Position numbers and translations under genes: made by a program. From Mycteria americana (lineage: Eukaryota > Chordata > Aves > Ciconiiformes > Ciconiidae), in NCBI RefSeq assembly GCF_035582795.1, contig NC_134373.1, forward strand, positions 42,639,173 to 42,703,172: a stretch of DNA of 64,000 nt, given 5' to 3'. The first letter of the stretch is position 1, and each line of letters begins with the position of its first letter. Positions 52,357 to 61,929 of the stretch are shown piece by piece. The notes beneath the pieces are model-generated. The model was not told the origin of the DNA and did no database searches. It saw only the letters and a program-made list of their open reading frames with translations.

Positions 52357-55300
52357 GTGTTTTTAAAGAATGCAATCGTGATCATTATTTGCTTGCGACA
52401 GACACACGCATAAATAAAAACCTTTTTCCCTTTCTAACGGAACACTAAGTGGGAACGTAATTTGAGATTCAATTAGTACATTAAGAAACATTCAATTAAG
52501 CTTCCCGGTGACACAGAGATGCACAGCTACACTCGCTTTCCAGAGGAAGAAACGAAACTCGCAGAAGTCTGCTGGCTTCTTCACGGTCAGATGAAGTGAT
52601 GGCAGAATTAAGGAGAGAAGCCAACTTTCCTACTCTTTGTTTTATAATAAAAAAAAATTCCATTTAAGTTTCCTTCTACTGTTATTCCAGCCCTGTGAAG
52701 CTTGTCCCCCCACCCACCTCCTCCTCCCAACCGTGCAAGGAGAAACCCAACCAAGGCAGGATTTTGGGGCGCCTGGGATCAACGCAACACCCTCAGACAG
52801 GACAAGGCAGCTCTCAGGGAGGCAGATGTGCACACGGACGTGTGACAGCCACATGCCACCAGCTGTTACCAACAGGGAGGCCAAGAACGGGGGACACGCT
52901 CCAAGTCCATCAGCCTCTCAAGCCGTATCAGAAGACAACTCCGGAAAACCTATCGGCTGCGTATCCCATGACTCTGACTTAATCCGCACAGGCAGCATCC
53001 CGGAGGAAGTTACGGAGAGGAGAGATGTCATCTAGAAGTCATCAGCACCGGTGAGCCCAACGGTTAGAAGCTGCTCAGATATAGCACCCTCCATCACTGA
53101 AACGCACAGCAGTAGCAAAGCGTGGTTCTATTTGACAGCCTTCATCGTTTCAGTATTTCTCCTCTTCTCCGGTATTTCTCCTCTTCATCGCAGTTGTCAT
53201 TACGAGCCTCACCAAGGGTCACAACACACCACGTCTTCCAAACCCGGCTGCGCCCATCGATCCGATAGTCTCTCTCCAGCTGGCAGGAGACAGCTCCATG
53301 CAAGCTCTCTAACCCACCGCAGGCAAATCCCGCTGTGGCGGCTCAGGTTGGGGCAGCCTGGCACTGGGACACTCGGGACTATCCATGGGCTCCGGCCGGG
53401 ACCCGGGTACAGCCCCTGCGTAGCACGCAGCCTACGCGGACGCAAGGGACGGCCTCATCTCTGTCCTGCAGAAGCAGGCTGTCTTCAGAAATCACCTCTG
53501 TGATTTGGAACTGAAATCCAGGCCACGACGTTTGGTGTTTTCCACCAAACAAGTCTCCCGAAGCTCACAGGGCCTTTGTAAACTTACTCCATGGTGCTGT
53601 ACACAAGAGAAAACTGCAAACCAGCCTCAAAGTCGAATGGCTGTCGGGGCACTACAGCAAGACGCTCCGCGGACAGTTATTTCAGTTCAAGCATGCCTGA
53701 CTTTGCCTTATTGTAATTCTACATATTTAGGTTAAATCAAAGTAAACTGGTCTTAAGCACACTTTAACTTGAACGATGCAACTGTTGTATTAGTTAACTA
53801 CATCAATTTAAGAAGAAAGGCGCGTTAAAACAATGTCGCTCTGCCGTGCAGACAAGGCTTATGTTCTGTGGAGAAAGGGCTGAATCTTTTATTCACCTGT
53901 CAAATGCTTTAACAGTTTCTAAACGCTCTATGGAGAAAAATAACGATCCAGTCCTGTGTCTAAGGAATAATCAGATTCTATGACAGTACGCTATATTTTA
54001 GAAATTAATGACTCATCGTACAATTGAGCTCATCCCGGTAAATTACTGAAATTCTAATCTGCTCCTTTGCAGATATATATTTTATCAATCTAATCAGCAT
54101 TTGATTTTGAGAAATGCCTGGGTCATTGCATACCTCGGTTGGAATGGACAACACTACTCAGCATCGTCCATCTCCTGCGTACCAGAAAACCTGTACTACA
54201 GAAGAGCAAAACCTCAAGAGCATCAACTGAGGTCTCATTTCATTCCGAGGAAAATGATTTTAAGACAAAAAAATGCAGAACTGAAGGAAGAAATCAAACG
54301 CACATTAAAAAGTTCATTGAGAAACGGTCACTGAAGCTGCCTACACACATCGCTGACGAGCAAAGACCAAATGTTGACTCCCCCTAATTCAGATCATTAC
54401 TTTACAGGACAGCCAGCAAAAAACATCAACTACAAAACTCAATCCTGTACTTCAGGCCATGCATTGCTCTTGAAAACGTCGGTGTACGTAGTTAAGCTAA
54501 CATCTGCCAGAGCCGATGAGCGACCTTGCCTGCTCTGCATCTGCGAAGGCACACCTGAGGTGGGAACTGGGCGGCCGTATGGCCCGCGTGCCAAGGGAAA
54601 GGTTTTCAGACTTCGTAAGTACAAACACAACTCAGCCAGCCTTAAAGCCTCCCAAATCTGATCTACAACTATTTTTTCCTTGAGTAAACAAGAGGATATC
54701 TGAACGTAGATGCCAGCGTCCAGCTAGAGCCCACCGCTTGGTCCTGCAGGGAGGACACCACAGCCCCACCTCCACGCACACACACAAACTCATCTGCAAA
54801 CAAGGCACAAAACTCTTGAAAGATTTTTTTACTTTTTTCTGGTCAGAATGTCATTAACTTTTTTAAAAGTTGTTACAGCTTGAGAGCTGGTCTAATAACA
54901 GAAAATCCTCTTTTGCTTTTCCTCTCAATATCACATAGGAAAAATGATATCTAAAAGGGGGAAGCACAAGCCAGAGATGCAACACTAAGTGTAACTATGT
55001 CTTAAAAGAAAATTGACTTTAACTTCAACTGTCTCTAAATGTAAGCAGCAAAAAACTTCCAGAAACAAACTGCATGTCTAAGTGTAATTCTATGTAAAGC
55101 CAAACGTGCTTGGTCTGAAGAGGTAGGCTCGGTGGCTTTACTCGAAGTCTCTGGCATGAGCTAGAAAGGATTTCCACTGATTACTGTGAGTGTTTCAAGA
55201 AGATTTTATTACGAGGCCCTGCCGGTATCAGAGGGCAGGTAACTCTGTATTTCACTTCAAGCACGTAAGTTATGGCAACGTTATACAGCGAGGCGATCCC

Positions 55301-58300
55301 GCACACGAGCGGCCAAGCAACAGCCCCGTTAGGGACCAAACCATCAGTCCGCTACCCGACTTCGGTTTTCGTTCGATCTTCAGAAGCAGAGCTACTCTGG
55401 CTTGACACCTCTCCATCGCCTCATGAAACGTCATTGCACAAAACCTTCTTTCAATGAGGAAGGGCACGCTGAAGGGAGACCGAGAACAAGGAGACGTCCG
55501 ATCGCACCGGCTCTAAGGGCTGCGGTTTGGTCAGCAAAAAGCAAAATGCATAAACTCTTCACGCAGCCCCGGCCAGAGCAGGCAGACGGGCACCGCCGCG
55601 GGGAGACGCCCGGCCGAGCTGAGGAGCGAGGTGGAGGAGGAAGGGAGGCTGAACCTCCCCCTCCGCCACCGCAGGACCCCTGCTCAGACCTCCGTCAGCC
55701 CTCCCCAAGCGTCGAAGTCCCCCTCTCAGGTGCTGACCTTCCCCGGGGGATCCCCAGTCCTGTTACGCAGATGGAGCCATTTACTGCGTGGCTCTTCCCT
55801 CCCCAAATTCTATTGGCACCTCATCATAAAAGGTTTTAATGACTTCTGGCGCAGGTAGCTATAGCTGCAGCCCCGGCCCTGCTAACTCACCTGGGACCAC
55901 CCGCAGTAAAAAACGGCCACCGTGGCCCTTTCTTTTGACAAGAAGCGATGCTCTAACATGACCTTTGGGTGACCGTTGTTGTTCTTCACAGGTCACGTAA
56001 CCTTCCTCAGTGAAATAAATTCTATTAAAAATCACAAGCAATAAAACTGATGCCACCAGCAGTCAAAGAAAAAAACCTAAAATTGCATATACTCACCAGT
56101 CACACCCTATCAAAATAAGCGGTGGAAATGTAAAATCTTACAGAAAAAACAACGAGTTATTACAGCATTTTGCAAAATTATAAGCATATGTTTTCAGCTG
56201 ACCTACTTATTGTCTTATAATTGACTTCTGTCCCTCAAGGGGGTTCTTAAATATAATTGAGCAGCACCTGCCACGTCAGAGGAACAATTCTGTACACCCA
56301 TTCCTCGCTCGCATACTGCACTTAACAGCTTCAGCGCCAGCATTACTCGCAGCCTTGGCCGTGCCACTGGAGACAGAGGAGCCCATCCAACAACCTGGGA
56401 ACCTCCTGCACCCCAGGTCACCCCAGGACACAAGCGATCGCAGGAGCAGGTCTTATTTTTTATACCAGCCCAATGATTTTCAGCACATACCTACCTGTTC
56501 CCACTTGTACATCACTCCGTCCATGTCTTCCAGCGCAGCGTTTCCCACAGCAAGAGGCAATTACGGGCACCGCCAGCTTCCCACGCTGGTGATGCTGGAG
56601 TGGGTAGCTCTGCCCTTGCTGACAGACACACGGGACTCAGCGCGACGGACCGTCTTTGCTTATCAGCACACAGCGTTGACAAAAATGCAAATTCAAAAGC
56701 TCGTCCAAACATTATTCCCTGACTAAATTAGATTGAGCAGTAGATTGAAGCCAAAAATGAAATGCAACATAATGAAAAGCCAAGTAAAGAGTTCAAATCT
56801 GGGTGACCTGCGCCCCTCCCGACACAAAAGGAAACCAATGATAAAATTTCTATCGGTATTTTGGACTTGGGCAAGAAACTGGTGCACAGTTCTTAACGCA
56901 TGAGATCTACAAAAGATTAAACTCTTTTGGGACATCTATCGCAAATCTTACTGACAGAATTTCAATTGTTTAAAAATTATACCTACAATCACGACAATGT
57001 TACTTGAAGTTAATCCCTGCTATTAGGACTTCTTTTTCCACTTATCCCTCAAAAGCCTGACTGTTATTAGGGAACACCTCACAGCAGGAGAGGACAGCAA
57101 CACCGGGCGGCTGGAGCTGCTCTACATCTGCAGAGCCAAAATCCCCCGTTCTCAAAGAAAAGCCACTAACCGCAAAGGCTGAGGAAACGGTCTCATTCTC
57201 GCACCAAAGGAGCAGCAGAAGCACCGTTGTGCAAAGGAAACGCTGTCCTGAGGAGCTGAATCACCCCATGGCGAGGAACATCACATGAAGTCCATGGGAA
57301 GGAGCAGCGAGACCCTCGCCCCGGCACACCTCCGGCTCAGGCCCACCGCGCTCTCCCCCAGCAAGGGGCAGGCAACCCCAGAGTTGCTTTTGTTGCTCAG
57401 CTCACACAATTCAAATTGAATCTGCTCACCGATACCATGAAGAGAGCTACCGCACTTGCCCCTTTAAAAGGTCTCAAGGTAGTAAATCGCTGAGGACCTT
57501 TTGCTGTTTTAAATCTCGGTCTGAAACGTCACCTTAGAAAGTGGCAGCAATTTGTCTGCTCCCTTCTCATTTGGGATAAGCGGGTTCCGGTATGGATCAA
57601 TTCACTTCACTATATATTGCACAGAGCTGAAGTTATATTGGTGTGGTAGGTTCAGCCGACACAGCATCGTCCTCTGCCAGGGCAGCGCAGACAGATGCTG
57701 GTGCACAGAGAGCCCCGGCGCCGGCGTGGATACGCTGCCGGGACGCCTCGGCTGCCGCGCGGTGGGACTCGTGGCTCTGCAACTGTCACGGAAGGAAAAA
57801 CATCCCACCACCCGAGTTTCCTATTATTATTTGGCGGCACACCTCAAATGTGTCACCGAACGTAAAGCAATCCCTCGGGGAGGGACAGAAGTAAAAGCGA
57901 GTCTCCCCATCCTCCCCAAAAAAAGACGACAGGCAAACAGAGGTTGAAGCACGCAGCACCTGCGGAGCACAGCACGTCCTGAGAGACGAGACGGAAAACA
58001 CCGCAAAGCGCAGGAACCGCGTCCGCGCGTTCTGCACACGGATGAGGCGTGTGATGCCTTCTCCGTAACTCAGCCGTGACGCCCAGCGCGTCTGTTAGAG
58101 GAGCCAGGCTCTTCCACGCGAGCGGTGGCTTTCTCCCGGTGCTGGTGCGAGCGCTTCCACGTGCAAGGTTTTCAAAAATCCCACGTCGCATCCTCGCTCC
58201 CTCAGACAGCGAGTGCTCCGGATGACGCCGATTACCCTCCGTTTGCCTAAATCACAAGCCCTCAGTTTCCATGTGAGCACGGCACAAAATCCACCTCTTG

Positions 58301-59380
58301 AAACAACGCTTCTGACAAGCTGAAAGATTCCCCAGGACATCTCCAAGAAGGGCCCACAGCCGCCACGAGAGACTAACACAGGCTACAACTACCTTTATGT
58401 TTATTTATCCTTGTTTCAACTCTAATTTACATGGCTGAGATCACGTTAAACGTCAAATTCTTACTGTCACTCTCACATCTCATTCTGCCGGTGCTGGAAA
58501 CGGGGACTGCCAGCCTGACACAGCTGCGGCTCTGCTCCGGGCTGGAGCGGTGACGAGGAGACACCGCAAAGCAAAATAAAACTTCCCTGTGTTATTTACA
58601 TCTCTTTCTCCGACACACTGACCTCACAACTTCCACGTCCTGAGCAAAATACGCTTCCACGCGTGACAAGTGTCCCCGAATTTGTCAAGGGCCCAGTTCC
58701 GCTTCCTTAAATTTCTATTAAAGTCCCTGAGGGATCCGGGGGTGCGTGGGACACAGGTTCGTGCTCCAAGAAATGTTCTACCTCCTTCGCTTTTAAAGCA
58801 AATTGAGAACATTTACTCAAAGAAGCACCTTTGAGGAGAGAAAGCGATGCTTCGGCGAGGCTCGGGATGTTAGTCTGTATGTTACCACGGGACAGCTGGC
58901 AGGCGAGAGCGTGAGGCTGGGAGCAGAGAAGGAAAGGGTCACTGTCAGCGGGAGGCTTCAGCTCCATCGCTAACACTCCTGGAGTGCCAGGGGAAGCAGG
59001 GCTGCTGTATAATTAGCACCGAGGAGCCCGAAGCCACAAACTGAGATGCCAATGCTCTTGACACCTTTACAGTCATTTTCTTCCAGAAATCCTCAAGGCA
59101 GACGAGCACTAAAGTCTCAGCTTCCATTCTGCAAGGAAAGTGTATTTCTTCCCCTCGCTGTTACAGGGAATAACTGGAAAACCGGCCCAACGTACCCATC
59201 GCAGCTCAGGAACGGAAGGCAAACACGGTACATGTGTTCGTCAGAATAAATTAGGACCTCAGCTGGGTTTTCAGGCCCCTCTCCTCACCCCGGAGCTCTC
59301 TGGGTTGGGAGTTTTAAGCCCAGCCCTGACCCGTGCCCAAACTCCCCCGGCGCTGGGAGCAGCCGCAACTTGTGCGGTGC

Positions 59381-59406
59381 CCGGAGCCGGAGCCGGAGCC
59401 GGAGCC
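59381..59406. repeat. (CCGGAG)4 hexanucleotide repeat
   Basis: Four CCGGAG units in tandem lie in the intron part of the CpG island, downstream of the beta-4b donor. Confidence 0.8.
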
Positions 59407-59493
59407 TCGCCCGGCAGCAGCAGCCTCGCCGAACCCCACGACACCGGCGGTTCCTCACCCCGCTTCGAGCGGCGGAAAGGCGGCGGCAGCGCG

Positions 59494-59547
59494 CCCCGGC
59501 CCCGGCCCCGCCGCTCCCCGGCCCCGCCGCTCCCGGCCCCGCCGCCC
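59494..59547. repeat. GC-rich tandem repeat just after the beta-4b donor
   Basis: Three imperfect copies of a unit close to CCCCGGCCCCGCCGCT lie immediately inside the intron that starts at 59552. On the sense strand this gives a series of GGGG runs directly after GTGAGG. Such G-runs can act as intronic splicing enhancers or fold as quadruplexes; this role is inferred. Confidence 0.7.
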
Positions 59548-59552
59548 CTCAC

Positions 59553-59636
59553 CTGCCGCAGGATGAAGCTGGTGGAGGTGGTGCTGCCGTCCGAGCGCTT
59601 CAGCCGGCTGCGGCGCGTCGCCGTCCCCCTCGTCAC
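59553..59636 (-). CDS. CACNB4: CACNB4 exon for the beta-4b-type N-terminus (28 codons)
   Basis: On the minus strand an acceptor GGGGCAG is followed by 84 bases reading [13 protein letters not shown], then [15 protein letters not shown], and then the donor GTGAGG. This matches the second part of the 49-residue beta-4b N-terminus, recalled from mammals as VARGTTTRRSRLK and onward, with two substitutions. The RR pair corresponds to the double arginine reported to target beta-4b to the nucleus. The exon ends in phase 0, the same as the beta-4a exon 43 kb downstream, so the two N-termini are mutually exclusive ways into the same body of the protein. It lies in a CpG island. A branch-point-like CCTTGAT sits about 23 bases before the acceptor AG, which supports a real 3' splice site. 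What is joined upstream is uncertain (see the two candidate starts). Confidence 0.93.
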
Positions 59637-59660
59637 CTGCCCCGGGGGAGGCCAAGACAT
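59637..59660 (-). CDS. CACNB4: Alternative CACNB4 start by read-through: MSWPPPGQ
   Basis: An ATG at 59660-59658 on the minus strand opens MSWPPPGQ directly in frame with VTRGTATRR. It lies inside the candidate 110-bp intron, so it would be used only if that intron is retained or if transcription starts just upstream. The Gln just before Val also occurs in the mammalian protein. Upstream of the ATG the frame stays open for hundreds of bases because the DNA is very GC-rich, so openness is no evidence for coding. This is the weaker of the two candidate starts, because its codons overlap a plausible branch point and pyrimidine tract. Confidence 0.2.
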
Positions 59661-59746
59661 CAAGGTCGCGTCGCCGGCACCGCCACCGCCACCGGAGCCG
59701 CGCCCGCCCGCCCCGCCCGCCCCCGCGGCCCCCGGGCGGCACCCAC

Positions 59747-59755
59747 CGCGGCCAT
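59747..59755 (-). CDS. CACNB4: Candidate CACNB4 start: Met-Ala-Ala tip of a first exon
   Basis: On the minus strand the sequence GCCGCCATGGCCGCG gives a perfect Kozak ATG, then two Ala codons, then a possible donor GTGGGT at 59746. Splicing to the acceptor at 59637 would remove a 110-bp GC-rich intron and keep phase 0, giving MAA followed by VTRGTATRR. In mammals the residues before VARG are a 21-residue segment beginning MSSSSYAKNG, and no such segment is readable here. This start is an inference from Kozak context, donor and phase. If the splice is not used, this frame simply runs on as Ala/Gly/Arg-rich sequence. Transcript evidence is needed. Confidence 0.35.
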
Positions 59756-59813
59756 GGCGGCCAGGATCGGCGGCTCCCTCAGCCTCGGCCCCCTCAGCCT
59801 CGGCCTCAGCCTC

Positions 59814-59837
59814 GGCCCCGGCCCCGGCCCCGGCCCC
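59814..59837 (-). repeat. (GGGGCC)4 hexanucleotide run on the gene strand
   Basis: The plus strand reads four perfect GGCCCC units, so the CACNB4 sense strand has (GGGGCC)4, about 60 bases before the candidate ATG. It adjoins a 12-13-bp CTCAGCCTCGGCC repeat (about 59778-59819). If transcribed, it would lie in the 5' UTR and could form a G-quadruplex. Confidence 0.8.
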
Positions 59838-59954
59838 GGCGGCACCTGGTCGCCGGGCGCAGCCGGGCTGCTGCCGCCGAGCGAGTGCGCGGTGGGAAGG
59901 GCGAGGGCGGGCGGGGGGCGGGCGCGGGGGGCCGGGGAGGCGCCGGGCGGCCCC

Positions 59955-59970
59955 GGGGCGGGGCGGGGCC
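59955..59970. promoter_or_regulatory. Overlapping Sp1-type GC boxes
   Basis: GGGGCGGGGCGGGGCC contains two overlapping GGGGCGGGG cores. It lies about 200 bp upstream of the Kozak ATG of the minus-strand gene, a usual place for core promoter GC boxes. Confidence 0.5.
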
Positions 59971-60449
59971 GGACACGCGTGTCCCCCGCCCCGTGGCGGC
60001 CCCGGGGGGCCGAGCCCACAGCGGCCGCGGCGGGGAGCGGCCCGGGGCAGGCGCCGGCCCACGGGCGGGGGGAAACGCGCCCGCGTGGAACAGCCCCGGA
60101 GCCGAAGGGCGGGAGGCGAATTTCGGTGAAGCCGCCCGATTTCCTGCAGCTGGTGAACGGAGCGGGTACCGCAGCCGGAGCCCGCCCTGCCCGGCGGGGG
60201 AGAAACTTCGGCGGCGGCTGTCCGTGAGGGGCACGCCGGGGCTCCGGGCTTCAGGAGCCGACAGACGTGGTCTGCGGGGAGCAGAAACAACCGGGAACTG
60301 CGGGGGCACCGCGGCCGCAGCCACCGGTGGCCTGCGCTGGCGTCCCTTGTCCCCCGTCCCGGCCCTCCGCATCCCACGCGGGACCCTGGCAGACCGGAGA
60401 TGGGACGCGGATGCTGCGGGCGAGTGCCGGCCTCTGAGCCCGGTTTAAC

Positions 60450-61929
60450 CTCCTCCAGCTGAAACCGAGCCACAACTGCCATGACCACGTAAACCGCAGT
60501 GCCACCCAACGCTTCCGAGTATTGATCAGCATTAATTTGCATCAACTACCAGTTGTGAAGAGTGCTGTTAATTTCCAGGGTACAGAGGAAAGAAAGATAA
60601 ATCAGGAGATTAAGCAATTTGTGTGAAGTTAAAGAGGAAATCTGGGGAAGAATTGGAAGCAGGACCTGGATTTCCTGCTTCCCACTCCTGCGCTGTAACT
60701 ACAAGCACATTACACCTCCCACTGAAATGAATAAGAGGAGAAACGTGTGCATCTTCAAACTGATCTCGCTTTTACACCAGAAAGCTCTGAACACACACAC
60801 ACCCCTCCCGTGAAGGGCTAAAGCACTTGGGAGCAAACATTTCTTCCTCTCTGGCTATAGAAACAACCTGCAGATTTTTTTTTAATTCCTCGGATGAAAT
60901 TAGGCAGCCTGGTTTCTTTATCAAAGATGAATGTGGGTCATGACTGCTGTAGTCTAAATTAGATTATTTTTAAATTCAGTTTAATCATTAAATTGGTACT
61001 GGGAAGGGTACTTTTCTTTAAACATTACTCTTAGTGTGACAGAGTATGTGGCTGACTTCCCGAGTTCACATACTGTCCAGAAAACTAACTCGTCTCACTT
61101 CAGCAAGACATGGTAATGTTTAGGTTGAGATTAGAAATGAAAAACAAACAAGCATTTCCCAGTAATTCAGTAAATGCTTTGGCTTTATAAGGGCTTTGTA
61201 AGATTCAGACTTGCAGCCTGAAGTGACCCGAAATCAACCCGCTGAGGTCAGCCACTCCACAGGGCTGTAAAGAAATGATGAAACGCAGTGGCTTACGTCT
61301 AAATCGCAATTCACGGAGTTGTTCTCAGCTAGGTTAGGCTGTCCTAACCTAGGTTTTTTGGTGTCCATTCACAGCAGTAGCAGAAGGCATCTTTAAAGCA
61401 CCCGGATTTATTCTTATTTTTGGTTGAGCTAGAAATCTCTGGGTAATTTGTTTAGATTCTCCATGAAAACCTGTACTAAGCCATAAGCAATCATGGCTCG
61501 CTCTTAAGACATGCGATACAATCAAATTTAAAGAGCAGTACCTTTGCTTTCTGTATAAACACCTTATCGATCATTTGTGGCAAAGCATTATTATCGTTTT
61601 ATATAAATTACTCCCTTCAGTTCCCCAACGGCTAACACCCTGTACGGAGCGGTATTCTCTCGCTCACCTACTGAGCCTGGCTCAGACGCTTAGGGCAACA
61701 GGGCGCTGGTTCCCAATGAGAAGAGCTCGTCAGCAGCGGGGAAATGCAGCCCAGCTAGGAAACGAGCCTTTTCAGAGCACCCTTTGCTGACGGGAGGGCA
61801 GGGGGAGCGGGGATGGGGAAGGCTGCAGCACCCAAGGCCGCACCACGTGCTGCCAACAGCACCTCCCGTAGCCTTTGTCTAATCTTTCTGGCAAGGACTT
61901 AACTACGTAGCAAAGAGAAAACTTCACCC
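60450..61929. other. Intergenic stretch upstream of the beta-4b island
   Basis: AT-rich DNA between the CpG island and the possible neighbouring 3' end. It holds a (CA)n run at 60790-60802, the hairpin at 61329-61352 and a slightly GC-richer piece at about 61640-61860. No exon is recognisable. Confidence 0.5.
61329..61352. repeat. Perfect 10-bp hairpin
   Basis: CTAGGTTAGG and CCTAACCTAG flank a 4-base loop (CTGT) in the otherwise featureless DNA upstream of the beta-4b island. Confidence 0.9.

Larger units (their letters stand above)
50606..59299. other. Long intron, segment 8, up to the beta-4b island
   Basis: Mixed composition. Contains the (TG)9 run, the second X-box and moderately CpG-rich stretches at about 53270-53460, 55560-55760 and 57640-58240. 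No exon is recognisable on either strand. Confidence 0.5.
59300..60440 (-). promoter_or_regulatory. CACNB4: CpG island over the CACNB4 beta-4b 5' exon and presumed promoter
   Basis: CpG-dense, GC-rich DNA starts and stops sharply against AT-richer flanks and covers the 28-codon exon and about 800 bp upstream of it. It holds overlapping Sp1-type GC boxes at 59955-59970, tandem GC-rich repeats and a perfect Kozak ATG on the minus strand. No TATA box is evident, as is usual for such islands. Transcription on the minus strand probably starts between about 59850 and 60250; I cannot place it more closely. Long open frames on both strands here (up to about 420 codons) follow from the lack of A/T-rich stop codons. 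Confidence 0.8.

Noticed and set aside
59140..60545. Long open frames on both strands (up to 424 codons) across the beta-4b CpG island
   Set aside because: They are Pro/Ala/Gly/Arg-rich and arise because GC-rich DNA has few stop codons. Only the 28-codon segment at 59553-59636 has protein homology and splice sites.
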